The notes beneath the pieces were generated by a model. That model saw only the letters and a list, made by a program, of their open reading frames with translations. It did not search any database and was not told the origin of the DNA. The position numbers and the translations under genes were made by a program. DNA of 36,278 nucleotides, taken from NCBI GenBank assembly GCA_027012915.1, contig JALUYN010000582.1:1-36278 (forward strand), written 5' to 3'. This stretch comes from Cellvibrionaceae bacterium. GTDB taxonomy: Bacteria > Pseudomonadota > Gammaproteobacteria > Pseudomonadales > Cellvibrionaceae. Positions 16,949-29,170 of this stretch are shown piece by piece. Position 1 is the first letter of the stretch; every line of letters starts with the position of its first letter.

Positions 16949-18172
16949 TTAGCCGCCGAAATCATCCAACAGAATATTTTCGTCTTCAACGCCGAGATCT
17001 TTCAACATCTTGATCACAGCGGCGTTCATCATTGGAGGCCCACACATGTAGAACTCACAATCTTCTGGGGCCGGGTGGTCTTTCAGATACTCATCGTACA
17101 GAACATTATGGATAAAGCCGGTCAGGCCTTCCCAGTTGTCCTCTGGCTGAGGATCCGACATGGCCACATGCCATGTGAAGTTTGGATTCTCATTGGCCAG
17201 CATGTCGTACTCGTCCTGATAGAACAGCTCTTTCAAAGAACGAGCCCCATACCAGAAAGACATAGTGCGATCAGACTTCAGACGCTTAAGCTGATCGAAG
17301 ATATGGGAGCGCATTGGCGCCATACCCGCACCACCACCAACAAATACCATTTCGTTATCGGTATCTTTAGCGAAGAACTCACCAAATGGTCCGAATACAG
17401 TGATCTTGTCACCTGGCTTCAGACTGAAAACGAAAGAAGACATCTGACCTGGAGGAATGCCCTGAGAGCCTGGAGGTGGCGTTGCAATACGAATATTGAA
17501 CTTAACCACACCCTTCTCTTCCGGGTAGTTAGCCATGGAGTAAGCGCGAATGATCGGCTCGTCTACCTTGGACTCCAGATTGAAGAAGCCAAAGTGCTCC
17601 CAATCGCCACGGTACTGATCTTCAACATCAAAGTCAGAGAATTTAACGTGGTGCGCCGGGGCTTCCAGCTGAACGTAACCACCAGCACGGAAGTCAACAT
17701 TCTCGCCTTCAGGCAGCTTCAGAGTCAGTTCTTTAATGAAGGTAGCAACGTTCGGGTTGGACTCAACGGTACACTCCCACTGCTTAACACCAAAGACATC
17801 GTCTTCAACTTCAATTTTCATGTCCTGTTTAACGGGAACCTGGCAAGACAGACGCCAGCCTTCGTTAGCTTCACGCTTGGTAAAGGCACTTTCCTCTGTA
17901 GGCAGCATGGAACCACCACCAGATTCAACGACACATTTACACTGCGCACAGCTACCGCCACCACCACAGGCAGAAGGCAGGAACAGACCGTTAGCAGCCA
18001 GGGTCTGCAGCAATTTGCCACCGGCCGGTACAGTCAGTGTTTTCTCACCGTTAATTTCGATACTTACATCGCCGGAGTTAACCAGCTTGGCACGCGCGCC
18101 CAAGATCACAAACACCAACGCAAGCACGATGGCGGTGAACATGACCACACCTAACACAATTGTCATATCCAT
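16949..18172 (-). CDS. nqrF: Na+-NQR subunit F (NADH-oxidising)
   Basis: Electron entry subunit of the sodium pump: takes electrons from NADH through FAD and a [2Fe-2S] centre. The 407-residue product has an N-terminal membrane helix (about 4-26), then a plant-type ferredoxin domain with Cys69, Cys75, Cys78 and Cys110 ([14 protein letters not shown] ... SCQ), one residue offset from the Vibrio cholerae ligands. The ferredoxin reductase part contains [11 protein letters not shown] (FAD), [17 protein letters not shown] (NADH), [13 protein letters not shown] and ends LLDDFGG, the usual C-terminus. GAGG lies 10 nt before the ATG. It sits last of the six structural genes. Confidence 0.97.
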   Translation of the reverse strand: MDMTIVLGVVMFTAIVLALVFVILGARAKLVNSGDVSIEINGEKTLTVPAGGKLLQTLAANGLFLPSACGGGGSCAQCKCVVESGGGSMLPTEESAFTKREANEGWRLSCQVPVKQDMKIEVEDDVFGVKQWECTVESNPNVATFIKELTLKLPEGENVDFRAGGYVQLEAPAHHVKFSDFDVEDQYRGDWEHFGFFNLESKVDEPIIRAYSMANYPEEKGVVKFNIRIATPPPGSQGIPPGQMSSFVFSLKPGDKITVFGPFGEFFAKDTDNEMVFVGGGAGMAPMRSHIFDQLKRLKSDRTMSFWYGARSLKELFYQDEYDMLANENPNFTWHVAMSDPQPEDNWEGLTGFIHNVLYDEYLKDHPAPEDCEFYMCGPPMMNAAVIKMLKDLGVEDENILLDDFGG

Positions 18173-18191
18173 GTTTTGAATACCTCGCTGA

Positions 18192-18788
18192 TTACAGGTC
18201 GATGCCGCCGAAGGACATAAAGCCCAACGACATCAAGCCAACAGTGATAAAGGTAATACCCAGGCCCTGCAGGCCAGCAGGCACATCACTGTACTTCATC
18301 TTTTCGCGGATACCTGCCAGCGCAGTGATCGCCAGAGCCCAACCCACACCAGAGCCAATACCGAAAACAGTAGATTCAGCTAAATTGTAGTCACGCTCCA
18401 CCATGAACAGTACCGCACCCATGATGGCACAATTCACGGTAATCAGTGGCAGGAAAACACCCAGCGCGTTGTACAGCGCAGGCATAAACTTATCCAGAAC
18501 CATTTCCAGAATCTGTACCATCGCCGCAATCACGCCTATGTAGGTAATCAGGCCCAGAAAACTAAGATCCACACCTTCTACCAGAGCATCTGGTGCAAGA
18601 ATGTTGACGTACAACAGATTGTTAACAGGTACGGTGATACCCAGTACCACAACAACCGCAATACCCAGACCCAATGCTGCTTCTACTTTTTTTGAGATGG
18701 CGATAAAAGTACACATCCCCAAGAAGAAACTCAGTGCCATGTTGTCGATAAATATCGAGCGAACAAAGAGACTCAGATAATGTTCCAT
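18192..18788 (-). CDS. nqrE: Na+-NQR subunit E
   Basis: A 198-residue membrane subunit with six hydrophobic segments, homologous to NqrD in inverted topology. Cys26 ([10 protein letters not shown]) and Cys120 (ITVNCAIMG) are the two ligands it contributes to the intramembrane iron centre shared with NqrD. Starts at 18788, three nt after the nqrD stop. Confidence 0.97.
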   Translation of the reverse strand: MEHYLSLFVRSIFIDNMALSFFLGMCTFIAISKKVEAALGLGIAVVVVLGITVPVNNLLYVNILAPDALVEGVDLSFLGLITYIGVIAAMVQILEMVLDKFMPALYNALGVFLPLITVNCAIMGAVLFMVERDYNLAESTVFGIGSGVGWALAITALAGIREKMKYSDVPAGLQGLGITFITVGLMSLGFMSFGGIDL

Positions 18789-18791
18789 TGC

Positions 18792-19445
18792 TTAAGCCTC
18801 CTTCGCTGTATTCGGGCAGATTTTAAATTCAGACTCTTCATTCTGTTCTGGTTTGGCTGCGCGAATAGCCCAGATAATCAAACCGATCAGGAAGAAAGCA
18901 CTTGGTGGCAGTAGCATCATACCGTTGGAAACATACCAACCGCCTTCAGTGGCCAGTGGCAGAATTTCGAAACCGAGAAGCTTACCCGATCCGAACAACT
19001 CTCTCAGAGTGCCCAGAATAATCAGGAAGAAGCTATATCCCAGACCGTTACCTATACCATCCAAGAAGCTGGCACTTGGCCCATTCTTCATGGCAAAGGC
19101 TTCAGCACGCCCCATTACGATACAGTTGGTAATGATTAGTCCTACGAATACGGACAACTGCTTACTGATATCGTAGGCCACCGCTTTCAGTACCTGATCC
19201 ACCACGATTACCAAAGAGGCAATAATGGTCATCTGTACAATAATGCGAATGTTGTTTGGAATCTGATTGCGTACCAGTGATACAAACAGGTTAGAGAACG
19301 CTGTTACAGTGGTCAGTGCAATACACATTACCAAGGTAACCTTGAGTGAACTGGTTACCGCCAGAGCAGAGCAGATACCCAGGATTTGTAATCCGATCGG
19401 GTTATTGTCCAGTACGGGTTTAAATAGCAGCTCTTTCACTTTCAT
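18792..19445 (-). CDS. nqrD: Na+-NQR subunit D
   Basis: A 217-residue membrane subunit with six hydrophobic segments and the family N-terminus [22 protein letters not shown]. Cys25 and Cys108 ([17 protein letters not shown]) are its share of the NqrD/NqrE iron site. It starts two nt after the nqrC stop and ends three nt before nqrE, so the genes are tightly packed. Confidence 0.97.
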   Translation of the reverse strand: MKVKELLFKPVLDNNPIGLQILGICSALAVTSSLKVTLVMCIALTTVTAFSNLFVSLVRNQIPNNIRIIVQMTIIASLVIVVDQVLKAVAYDISKQLSVFVGLIITNCIVMGRAEAFAMKNGPSASFLDGIGNGLGYSFFLIILGTLRELFGSGKLLGFEILPLATEGGWYVSNGMMLLPPSAFFLIGLIIWAIRAAKPEQNEESEFKICPNTAKEA

Positions 19446-19447
19446 GA

Positions 19448-20212
19448 TCAGGCCTCCCCTTTCTTCAGGTTGTTCAGGAAGCCAGCATAGCCATTATGGC
19501 CCATCCAGAACTTGATCAGGTTATCAACACCACGACTGGTCAAAGTCGCACCAGACAGACCGTCAACCTTGTTGATATCACCAGCAGGTGCTGCGCCCTT
19601 GGTAATGGTAATAGCTACGGAGCCATCAGCAGCGTAAACTTCTTTACCTACCCAAAGAGCTTTCCAGCGCGGGTTATCCACTTCACCACCCAGCCCCGGA
19701 GTTTCACCGTGCTGGTAGAAGCCAAGTCCCACAATGGTGTTTCCATCCGCTTCCAGGGCCATAAAGCCGTACAAGGTGGACCACAGACCGTAACCTTTAA
19801 TAGGCAGAATCAGTTTGTCCAGCTGACCATCTTGCTCAACCAGATAAACTAGGCCAACGTTTTCCTTACTACCAATTTTAGCGATATCGGTGTCACCATC
19901 GAGCTTAGTAGAAAGCGCTGGATCTTTAGCGGCCTTCTGTTGGTCGTAATCTTCGATTGCAATAGCGTCGGTAAATTTACCGCTGCTGAAATCGATGGCT
20001 TTAGTAGTCACAGATTTGAATTGCTCTTCTACTGCAACACCTTCTTCGTACAGACCAGCGGCTTGCAGAATATTGCGTTTAAAGTCACGTGCCTTGTTGA
20101 CTTCTTGCGCAGGACGCAGCATTACAGCAGCGGTCGATACAACGATCGAGCAGACAATACAAAGCGCCAGTGCAACACCAATAGTTTTTCCAATAGTATC
20201 TTTATTAGCCAC
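19448..20212 (-). CDS. nqrC: Na+-NQR subunit C (covalent FMN)
   Basis: A 254-residue subunit with one N-terminal membrane helix and a periplasmic FMN-binding domain. The flavinylation motif [13 protein letters not shown] places the FMN-bearing residue at Thr225, the same number as in Vibrio cholerae. I choose GTG 20212 ([10 protein letters not shown]) over the longer frame to 20257 because a GGAGG lies 7 nt upstream and the family begins there. This start overlaps the nqrB end by 8 nt. ApbE encoded in the same operon supplies the flavin. Confidence 0.96.
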   Translation of the reverse strand: MANKDTIGKTIGVALALCIVCSIVVSTAAVMLRPAQEVNKARDFKRNILQAAGLYEEGVAVEEQFKSVTTKAIDFSSGKFTDAIAIEDYDQQKAAKDPALSTKLDGDTDIAKIGSKENVGLVYLVEQDGQLDKLILPIKGYGLWSTLYGFMALEADGNTIVGLGFYQHGETPGLGGEVDNPRWKALWVGKEVYAADGSVAITITKGAAPAGDINKVDGLSGATLTSRGVDNLIKFWMGHNGYAGFLNNLKKGEA

Positions 20213-21398
20213 GTGCCAACCTCCGCTTGATGTTGGATTGAACAACGAAGTGGTCAATCAGTGGGGCAAACAGGTTTGCAAACAGAATGGCGAGCATCAT
20301 GCCTTCCGGGAACGCAGGGTTTACAACGCGAATCAGAACAACCATAAAGCCGATCAGACCGCCGAACCACCATTTGCCAGCGTCGGTCATGGAGGCAGAC
20401 ACAGGGTCCGTCGCCATAAAGATCATACCGAACGCAAAACCGCCAATCACAAAGTGCCAATACCAAGGCATGGCCATCATTGGGTTGGTTTCGGGGTTGC
20501 CAACCATATTGAACAGGGTTGAAGTCAGGAACATGCCCAGCATCACGCCCAGAATAATACGCAAGGAAGCAATCTTCATCGCTACCAGAACCACACCACC
20601 GAGCAAAATAGCAAAAGTAGAAACTTCACCAATAGAGCCTTGCATGTTGCCCCAGAAAGCATCCATCCAAGTCAGCTGAGACTGCAGCGCAGCCATACCG
20701 TCGGAAGCTGCAACGGACAGAGCTGTAGCGCCGGTATAACCGTCTACCGCGGTCCAGACTGCATCGCCGGACAGTTCTGCCGGATAGGCAAAGAACAAGA
20801 AGGCACGGCCAGTCAGTGCGGGGTTAAGGAAGTTCTTACCAGTACCGCCAAACACCTCTTTACCGATCACAACACCGAAGCTGATGCCCAGCGCAACCTG
20901 CCACAAAGGCACGTCTGGCGGGCAAATCAGAGCAAACAGCACTGAGGTAACAAAGAAACCTTCGTTTACTTCGTGGCCGCGCTTCATGGCGAACAGCACT
21001 TCCCAGAAACCACCCACAACAAAGGTCACGAGGTAGATAGGCAGGAAGTACAAAGCGCCATGCCAAATATTATTGATGGTGCTGGTTGGATCGAAACCGT
21101 CAATAAACAGATCTCGCCAGTTACCAATCTGGGTAAGTCCCAGATCCATCATAATGGTGTTGGCCTGCATACCGACACTGTGCATACCGAAGAACATCGC
21201 CGGGAAAGTACACATCCACACAGTGATCATCATGCGCTTCAGATCGATACCGTCGCGCACGTGAGAGGTAGTTTTAGTTACGTCGGATGGACGGTAGAAA
21301 ACCGTGTCAACCGCTTCGTACAAAGCGTACCAGTTTTCATATTTACCGCCTTTGTGAAAATGCGGCTCCATATCGTCAAGGATTTTACGCAGTCCCAT
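20205..21398 (-). CDS. nqrB: Na+-NQR subunit B (covalent FMN, Na+ path)
   Basis: The large membrane subunit (397 residues, about ten hydrophobic segments) that carries a covalent FMN, riboflavin and the sodium path. The N-terminus [21 protein letters not shown] is diagnostic. The flavinylation motif is [13 protein letters not shown] with Thr225 as the expected FMN-bearing residue. [20 protein letters not shown] and [16 protein letters not shown] are further family hallmarks. It starts three nt after nqrA. Confidence 0.97.
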   Translation of the reverse strand: MGLRKILDDMEPHFHKGGKYENWYALYEAVDTVFYRPSDVTKTTSHVRDGIDLKRMMITVWMCTFPAMFFGMHSVGMQANTIMMDLGLTQIGNWRDLFIDGFDPTSTINNIWHGALYFLPIYLVTFVVGGFWEVLFAMKRGHEVNEGFFVTSVLFALICPPDVPLWQVALGISFGVVIGKEVFGGTGKNFLNPALTGRAFLFFAYPAELSGDAVWTAVDGYTGATALSVAASDGMAALQSQLTWMDAFWGNMQGSIGEVSTFAILLGGVVLVAMKIASLRIILGVMLGMFLTSTLFNMVGNPETNPMMAMPWYWHFVIGGFAFGMIFMATDPVSASMTDAGKWWFGGLIGFMVVLIRVVNPAFPEGMMLAILFANLFAPLIDHFVVQSNIKRRLARG

Positions 21399-21401
21399 AC
21401 C

Positions 21402-23013
<1,612 letters not shown>

Positions 23014-23042
23014 ATTATAGAGATGAGAGAGCCGTCTGACCA
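23014..23042 (-). promoter_or_regulatory. Likely sigma-70 promoter of the nqr operon
   Basis: On the minus strand TGGTCA (23042-23037), 17 bp, then TATAAT (23019-23014), a perfect -10 hexamer with a 4/6 -35. The next gene downstream is nqrA. From here to the upstream GAPDH terminator (23043-23198) I see nothing else. Confidence 0.6.
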
Positions 23043-23198
23043 GCCAGAATGACAACTTTGAACCATTTTTGTTGCAAAAAAAGTCAATTAACTCAGTCTC
23101 TTAGACTAAAGTCTCGGGTTGCCGGTCAGATTTTGTACAGTCCAGGCGATTCGCAACATAAACCCGCGTCCAAATCGGCAGTTCACAATCGCCAGGCA

Positions 23199-23231
23199 TA
23201 AAAAAACCGCTACTGTTGCCAGCAGCGGTTT
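23199..23231 (-). terminator. Terminator of the GAPDH gene
   Basis: AAACCGCT (23204-23211) pairs with AGCGGTTT (23224-23231), extended by CTG/CAG across one mismatch. An A-run at 23200-23206 gives the T-run for the leftward transcript. It lies about 20 bp after the stop. Confidence 0.88.
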
Positions 23232-23252
23232 GTGTCGCGATTAACAAAGGTG

Positions 23253-24704
23253 TTATGGGAACATCTTGTAATCTACGCCACACATATCTTCCAGGCAACG
23301 AACAACCTGACAGCTGTAACCAAACTCGTTGTCGTACCAGCAGTACAAAACTGCATTCTTGCCATCAACGATGGTGGCACGGCTATCAAAGACACAAGCG
23401 TGACGAGACCCAACGAAGTCGGTAGAAACAACTTCTGGAGAGTTGGTAAAATCGATCTGTTGACGCAATGGCGAATGCAATGCCATTTCGCGCATGTAGT
23501 CGTTCAACTCTTCAGTGGTAGTTTCCTTACCCAGATTCAGGTTCAGAATCGCCATAGAAACATTGGGTGTTGGTACGCGGATCGCATTACCGGTCAACTT
23601 ACCCTTCAGCTCAGGCAGCGCCTTTGCTACAGCCTTGGCAGCACCCGTCTCAGTAATAACCATGTTCATAGCTGCGCTACGACCACGACGATCACCTTTG
23701 TGGTAATTATCGATCAAGTTCTGGTCATTGGTGTAGGCATGAACGGTTTCAACGTGCCCGTTTTCAACACCGTACTTGTCCATCATCACTTTCAGGACAG
23801 GTGTAATAGCATTGGTAGTACAGGATGCCGCAGACAGAATGGTGTCTTGCGGGGTAATAACATTGTTGTTAATACCGTAAACAACATTCTTAATATCGCC
23901 CTTGCCAGGCGCGGTCAGAATGACTTTGGCAGCACCGGGGCACTTCAAGTGCTGACCCAGACCGTCTTCGTCACGCCACACACCGGTGTTGTCGACAATG
24001 ATGGCGTTATTGATGCCGTGAGCGGTGTAATCCACCTCTGAAGGAGAGCTGGCGTAGATAATTTTTACCGGGTTGCCGTTCAGAACCAGGGTATTGTTCT
24101 CTTCGTCAACGCGAATGGTGCCCTTGAAGGATCCATGAATAGAATCACGACGCAACAGACTAGCGCGTTTGACCAGATCATCAACAGCATTGCCTTTACG
24201 CACAACAATGGCGCGCAGACGCAATACATCGCCAGAACCTGCTTTCTCGATCAGTAGACGCGCTACCAAACGACCGATACGACCAAAACCGTAGAGAACA
24301 ACGTCCTGAGGCTCTGGCAAAGGCTTGTCTTTGTTCTCAATGGCACCAGCAACATTGGCTTTGACAAACTCCAATACATCGGCACCTTCGCCCTGCTCCA
24401 TATAGCGAACGGCCAGCTGTCCCACATCAATATGCGCAGGACCCAGCTCCAGCTTGGTCAGTGCTTCTACAATCGGGAACGTTTCAAATTCGGACAGCTC
24501 GTTGGACTCTACCTGACGCACAAAACGGTGTGCCTTCATAATGTCGATTACAGAGCGGTTAACCAATGGTTTACCGTACACATAGACGCTGACGTTATTC
24601 TGACGATTGAGGCTGCCAATCATCGGGATCATGCTTTCCGCAAGCGCTTCGCGCTCTTTCCAGTCCTTGAAGTAGTCGTCTGGCTTAGGTCTACTCATAC
24701 TCAC
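23253..24704 (-). CDS. Glyceraldehyde-3-phosphate dehydrogenase, long form
   Basis: A 483-residue GAPDH, about 140 residues longer than classical GapA because of an N-terminal extension (residues 1-130) seen in one proteobacterial branch, e.g. the gap gene near mfd in pseudomonads. The NAD-binding motif YGFGRIGR begins at 138. The catalytic pair is Cys295 in SAASCTTNAITPV and His322 in ETVHAYTNDQNLID. WYDNEFGYSCQVV near the end is also standard. The start is GTG 24704 with GAAGG about 10 nt upstream; ATG 24698, two codons in, is nearly as likely. Whether it runs in glycolysis or gluconeogenesis and its NAD/NADP preference cannot be told here. The gap to the next gene upstream (24705-24874) should hold its promoter. 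Confidence 0.93.
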   Translation of the reverse strand: MSMSRPKPDDYFKDWKEREALAESMIPMIGSLNRQNNVSVYVYGKPLVNRSVIDIMKAHRFVRQVESNELSEFETFPIVEALTKLELGPAHIDVGQLAVRYMEQGEGADVLEFVKANVAGAIENKDKPLPEPQDVVLYGFGRIGRLVARLLIEKAGSGDVLRLRAIVVRKGNAVDDLVKRASLLRRDSIHGSFKGTIRVDEENNTLVLNGNPVKIIYASSPSEVDYTAHGINNAIIVDNTGVWRDEDGLGQHLKCPGAAKVILTAPGKGDIKNVVYGINNNVITPQDTILSAASCTTNAITPVLKVMMDKYGVENGHVETVHAYTNDQNLIDNYHKGDRRGRSAAMNMVITETGAAKAVAKALPELKGKLTGNAIRVPTPNVSMAILNLNLGKETTTEELNDYMREMALHSPLRQQIDFTNSPEVVSTDFVGSRHACVFDSRATIVDGKNAVLYCWYDNEFGYSCQVVRCLEDMCGVDYKMFP

Positions 24705-24874
24705 TGTCTAGGTACCTTCAGTTGAAGTCAATTTAGGGGGTTACCACCTCAGATTCCGCCCCTCTTGGGCAGGCCACCATGAAATGGGGGCGCTATTATC
24801 GTTGCAAGCTTAGGCAGGCGCAAGAACCAAGATCAAAAAACGCCCAATTGCCACAAATTTTTCATAAACAGATG

Positions 24875-25558
24875 TTATAGGGGAATCAAAGTCATGCTCA
24901 CCACTGAGTGAGCCACAGTATTTATGGCCCGCTGACTTTTGCCGGCGATTATGACAGCCATCATATCCTGATTGGCAATCATCTTGCCCAGCAACCTCTC
25001 AAAACTCAGGTTGGCTTGCCTGCCCTCAAGGTGATTGGAAAGGATCAGGGGTTGACCACGCGCATCGATGCGAGATCGCAACAACCACGCCACCACCTCG
25101 AGGTTGCGGGCGCTGTGGTAGAGCTTCTGCTGGTCAAGCTCGTCAAACATGTAAAACTCATGTTTTCCGCCGTAGGATTCATGCAACATATCACTAATCC
25201 CCAACATCAGCGCAAACACTCTGTCCCCAGAATAGTCACTATCAAAAGCAAGTCGGATAGCCTCGATGCCACGACTGCCGCTTACCGCTCGCAGTGACAC
25301 TGCGTCATACTCCTGTGTAGCAAACTGGCGTTCGCGCAACGACAGGCTTATCCCTGATTCACGCCTTAATTCGCGGGGATTACGCTTATAGAGCTTAACC
25401 AAAAGCTGCGCCGTCATATCCGTTGCCATACGCCTGTGGGCGTCAGCGACCAAATCTATGTCTGACTTTGCCAACCCTTTTAAAGAGACCCCATTAGGGG
25501 AATTTGAGGCACACCCACACACCAGTAGCAAGAGGGCCAAGCCCAACAGCCTTCCCAT
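24875..25558 (-). CDS. Predicted lipoprotein of unknown function
   Basis: Not recognised. From ATG 25558 it encodes 227 residues with a lipoprotein signal (MGRLLGLALLLLVCGCASN, probable lipidated Cys in the VCGC box). The mature part is soluble and largely helical, with KSDIDLVADAHRRMATDMTAQLLVKLYKRNPRELRRE, FALMLGISDMLHESYGGKHEFYMFDELDQQKLYHSARNLEVVAWLL and a C-terminal LLGKMIANQDMMAVIIAGKSQRAINTVAHSV. A start at 25621 would give a 21-residue basic pre-sequence and is possible. It is divergent from mfd with under 100 bp between starts. It may be outer-membrane anchored, since the residue after Cys is not Asp. Confidence 0.7.
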   Translation of the reverse strand: MGRLLGLALLLLVCGCASNSPNGVSLKGLAKSDIDLVADAHRRMATDMTAQLLVKLYKRNPRELRRESGISLSLRERQFATQEYDAVSLRAVSGSRGIEAIRLAFDSDYSGDRVFALMLGISDMLHESYGGKHEFYMFDELDQQKLYHSARNLEVVAWLLRSRIDARGQPLILSNHLEGRQANLSFERLLGKMIANQDMMAVIIAGKSQRAINTVAHSVVSMTLIPL

Positions 25559-25655
25559 ATTTCTCGACGCTGCTCTAACAAACACGTTCCGCCCTACTGC
25601 TTTCACCGCTACAATAGCCATCACTTGAAATACGATCCCTGATTTATCCCGCTTT

Positions 25656-28600
25656 ATGGCTTCCAACTCCAGCATTTTTGTTTTCCCACCACAGATTACC
25701 AACAGCGCTCTAGAACCCGGTGACAAACACCAGTGGGGCGATCTTACCGGCGACAGCCAAACTTTGGCGATCTACGAATCCGCAGCCCAACACGACAGCC
25801 TCTCGGTTGTTTTATGCCCCGACACACAAACCGCCCGGGATATCGAAAGCGCGCTCAACTTTTTTTTCAGCGATAGCGCTGTCGAAGGTGACACCCCAAC
25901 GGTACTCAGTCTGCCGGATTGGGAAACCTTGCCCTATGATCACTTTTCGCCACACCAGGACATCATCTCTGAGCGCATGCTGACTCTTTATCGACTGCCA
26001 CAAATGCGTCGAGGCATTTTGATTCTGCCAGTCAGCACCCTAATGCACCGCCTGCCACCAGCCACCTTTTTAGCAGGAAACAGCCTGGTTTTAAAACCCG
26101 GCCAGGAATTTGTGATTGACACCATGCGCGCTCAACTGGAGAACGCAGGCTACCACTGCGTCGATACCGTCTACGAACACGGCGAGTTCGCGGTGCGAGG
26201 AGCCCTGGTGGACATCTTCCCGATGGGTAGCGATACCCCGTTTCGCATTGACCTTTTCGACGATGAAATCGAGTCGCTGCGCACCTTTGACCCGGAAACC
26301 CAGCGCACCGTCGACAAACTTGAGAAAATCGAACTGTTGCCCGCCAAGGAATACCCGCTCGACAGACTGGGCATATCCCGGTTTCGCGACAACTGGCACG
26401 CGCGCTTCGATGTTGACCACAAAGCGTGCCCCATCTATCAGGACATCAGTAATGGCATTAGCCCAGCGGGCATTGAGTACTACCTGCCGCTGTTCTACGA
26501 ACAGTGCAGCACTCTGTTCGACTATTTACCTGCAGACACCCAATTTCTGACCGTAGGTGCCATACCAGCGGCCACAGAACACTTTTGGAGCGAAGTGACC
26601 GAGCGCTATGACAGCCTTTGCGGCGACGTGCAACGGCCGATTCTCAAGCCTGCGGAGATGTTCATTCCTTCGGAAGACATTTTCCAGCAGCTCAACCACT
26701 ACCCTCGTACTTCGCTCAATCATGAACGTCTCATTGAAAGTCAAGGTAAGTGGAATCTACCCACCGAGCCGACACTGGATGTTGCGGTGGATTCCAAAGC
26801 CGAGTCTCCACTGGCCAAACTCGAGAACTTTCTCAATCACACGCCGACGCGAGTGCTGTTCTGCGTAGAATCGGCTGGACGACGCGAAGCCTTGCTGGAA
26901 CTGCTGCAACGGATCAAGGTTTCCCCCTTTCAACCCGAGAGCTGGCAACACTTCCTAAGAGAAGAAGACGCCACTAGCGTAATCATTTCTGAGTTGAGTC
27001 ACGGTTTTAGCCTGCCCGAGGCCAACCTCTGCGTACTCACGGAAAACGAGATCTTCGGTGCACGTATTCGCCAGCGCCGGCGCCGACAAAAGCCCACGGA
27101 GCAAAACGAGAATGCCATTCGCAATCTCACCGAGCTCACCATAGGCTCGCCAGTAGTACATATTGATCACGGCGTGGGTCGCTACCTTGGCCTGGAAACC
27201 ATTAGCCACGATGGTGATACCAACGAGTTTCTTACCCTCGAGTATGCCAATGGTGCCAAACTCTACGTGCCGGTATCGAGCCTGGATTTGATCAGCCGCT
27301 ATTCCGGTGCCGACCCAGACCACGCGCCACTGCACAAACTCGGCAGTGAGCAGTGGCAAAAAGCCAAGAAAAAAGCCGCAGAACAGGTACGAGACACCGC
27401 GGCAGAGCTGCTGGATATTTACGCCAGACGCGCCGCTCGCAAAGGACATGCCTTTGCAGAGCAGCGAGATGCCTACCAGCGATTCGCCAACGACTTCCCC
27501 TTCGAAGAAACAGTAGATCAGGAAAATGCCATCGCCGCAGTCTGCAAGGATATGTACTCCTCACAACCCATGGATCGCCTGGTATGTGGTGACGTCGGCT
27601 TCGGTAAAACAGAAGTGGCCATGCGCGCGGCATTTATCGCCGCATACAGCGGCAAGCAAGTAGCCATGCTGGTACCCACCACCCTTTTGGCACAACAACA
27701 CTTCGAAAATTTCCGTGATCGCTTTGCCGACTGGCCCGTGAGCATTGAAGTGATATCACGCTTTAAAAGCGACAAAGAAGTGAAAGCCATCCAGAATCGT
27801 CTGAGTGAAGGCAAAGTGGATATTTTGATCGGCACCCATCGCCTGTTGCAGTCGGATCTCAATTACAAGAGCCTCGGTCTACTGATCATCGACGAAGAGC
27901 ATCGCTTCGGCGTCCGTCAAAAAGAGCGTCTCAAAAGCCTGCGCTCCGAGGTAGATATTTTGACGCTTACCGCGACACCTATTCCTCGAACCTTGAACAT
28001 GGCCATGTCCGGGATTCGCGATCTGTCGATCATTGCCACGCCGCCCGCGAAGCGACTGTCAGTAAAAACATTCGTCAGACAGTCAGAGAGCAATATGATC
28101 AAGGAAGCCGTTTTGCGTGAGATTCTACGCGGCGGCCAAGTGTACTACCTGCACAACGAGGTCAGCTCCATTGAGAAGACCGCCCGGGAACTTGAAGAGC
28201 TTATTCCGGAAGCTCGTGTGGGCATTGGCCACGGACAAATGCGAGAACGCCAGCTTGAAGAAGTCATGTCCGACTTTTATCACAAGCGCTTCAATGTACT
28301 GGTGTGCACAACGATTATTGAAACGGGGATTGATGTTCCTAACGCCAATACAATTATCATTGATCGCGCAGACAAATTCGGGCTCGCACAGCTTCACCAG
28401 CTACGCGGTCGCGTAGGTCGCTCTCACCATCAGGCCTACGCCTACCTGCTGACGCCACATAAAAAGGCAATGACAAACGATGCTATAAAACGCCTGGATG
28501 CCATCGCCCAAACCACCGATCTTGGCGCAGGCTTTACACTGGCAACCCACGACATGGAAATCCGTGGTGCCGGCGAGCTCTTGGGTGACGAACAAAGCGG

Positions 28601-29147
28601 TCAAATGCAAGCCGTCGGCTTCACCCTATATATGGATATGCTGGACCGCGCAGTAAAAGCCATCAAAGACGGCAAGACACCAAATCCGGAAGAAGCAATC
28701 GACACAGGCATCGATATCAACCTGCGCATTCCTGCGCTTATACCGGATGATTTCTTGCCCGACGTTCACTCTCGGCTGATGATGTACAAGCGCATCTCCG
28801 CTGCAGATAGCGATGAAGCACTCAGGGAGTTACAAGTAGAAATGATTGACCGATTCGGCCTGCTACCCGACCCCTGCAAGAATCTTTTCAAGGTTGCCAG
28901 CATTAAACTTCGAGCCCAAACATTGGGCATCAAAAAGCTGGAAGCAGGAAGCAATTCCGGCAAGATGGAGTTTGGCGCTGTTACCCAAGTGGATCCCCTC
29001 ACAATTGTTAAAATGGTACAGACTAAACCTCAGCACTATCGCCTTGAAGGCGCCAGCGCACTGAAGTTCGACATTGAGATGGACAGCCCGCAGGCCCGTA
29101 TTGATAATGTGGTCAATCTGCTTGAATCTTTGGCGCAAAGCGCCTGA
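25656..29147 (+). CDS. mfd: Transcription-repair coupling factor Mfd
   Basis: Displaces RNA polymerase stalled at DNA lesions and recruits UvrA. The 1163-residue protein has UvrB-like domains at the N-terminus (SLPDWETLPYDHFSPHQDIISERM), the RNA polymerase-interacting CarD-like domain near 495-560 (GSPVVHIDHGVGRYLGLE), and the RecG-like translocase. Walker A GDVGFGKT is at 645-652, the DEEH box at 746-749 (LLIIDEEHRFG), then LTATPIPRTLNMAMSG, and motif VI region QLHQLRGRVGRS. The C-terminal TRCF domain follows (LRIPALIPDDFLPDVHSRL). Length is normal for the family (about 1150). The Shine-Dalgarno site before ATG 25656 is weak. csiV follows 23 nt after the stop and is probably co-transcribed. 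Confidence 0.97.
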   Translation: MASNSSIFVFPPQITNSALEPGDKHQWGDLTGDSQTLAIYESAAQHDSLSVVLCPDTQTARDIESALNFFFSDSAVEGDTPTVLSLPDWETLPYDHFSPHQDIISERMLTLYRLPQMRRGILILPVSTLMHRLPPATFLAGNSLVLKPGQEFVIDTMRAQLENAGYHCVDTVYEHGEFAVRGALVDIFPMGSDTPFRIDLFDDEIESLRTFDPETQRTVDKLEKIELLPAKEYPLDRLGISRFRDNWHARFDVDHKACPIYQDISNGISPAGIEYYLPLFYEQCSTLFDYLPADTQFLTVGAIPAATEHFWSEVTERYDSLCGDVQRPILKPAEMFIPSEDIFQQLNHYPRTSLNHERLIESQGKWNLPTEPTLDVAVDSKAESPLAKLENFLNHTPTRVLFCVESAGRREALLELLQRIKVSPFQPESWQHFLREEDATSVIISELSHGFSLPEANLCVLTENEIFGARIRQRRRRQKPTEQNENAIRNLTELTIGSPVVHIDHGVGRYLGLETISHDGDTNEFLTLEYANGAKLYVPVSSLDLISRYSGADPDHAPLHKLGSEQWQKAKKKAAEQVRDTAAELLDIYARRAARKGHAFAEQRDAYQRFANDFPFEETVDQENAIAAVCKDMYSSQPMDRLVCGDVGFGKTEVAMRAAFIAAYSGKQVAMLVPTTLLAQQHFENFRDRFADWPVSIEVISRFKSDKEVKAIQNRLSEGKVDILIGTHRLLQSDLNYKSLGLLIIDEEHRFGVRQKERLKSLRSEVDILTLTATPIPRTLNMAMSGIRDLSIIATPPAKRLSVKTFVRQSESNMIKEAVLREILRGGQVYYLHNEVSSIEKTARELEELIPEARVGIGHGQMRERQLEEVMSDFYHKRFNVLVCTTIIETGIDVPNANTIIIDRADKFGLAQLHQLRGRVGRSHHQAYAYLLTPHKKAMTNDAIKRLDAIAQTTDLGAGFTLATHDMEIRGAGELLGDEQSGQMQAVGFTLYMDMLDRAVKAIKDGKTPNPEEAIDTGIDINLRIPALIPDDFLPDVHSRLMMYKRISAADSDEALRELQVEMIDRFGLLPDPCKNLFKVASIKLRAQTLGIKKLEAGSNSGKMEFGAVTQVDPLTIVKMVQTKPQHYRLEGASALKFDIEMDSPQARIDNVVNLLESLAQSA

Positions 29148-29170
29148 TTAACGACAAATGAAATATACCG

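Noticed and set aside
17075..18154. Long open frame (359 codons) on the + strand opposite nqrF
   Set aside because: It is fully antisense to a certain gene with all catalytic cysteines in place and shows no domain or ribosome site; the same holds for long + frames opposite nqrB/nqrA (20973-21686) and GAPDH (23232-24041).
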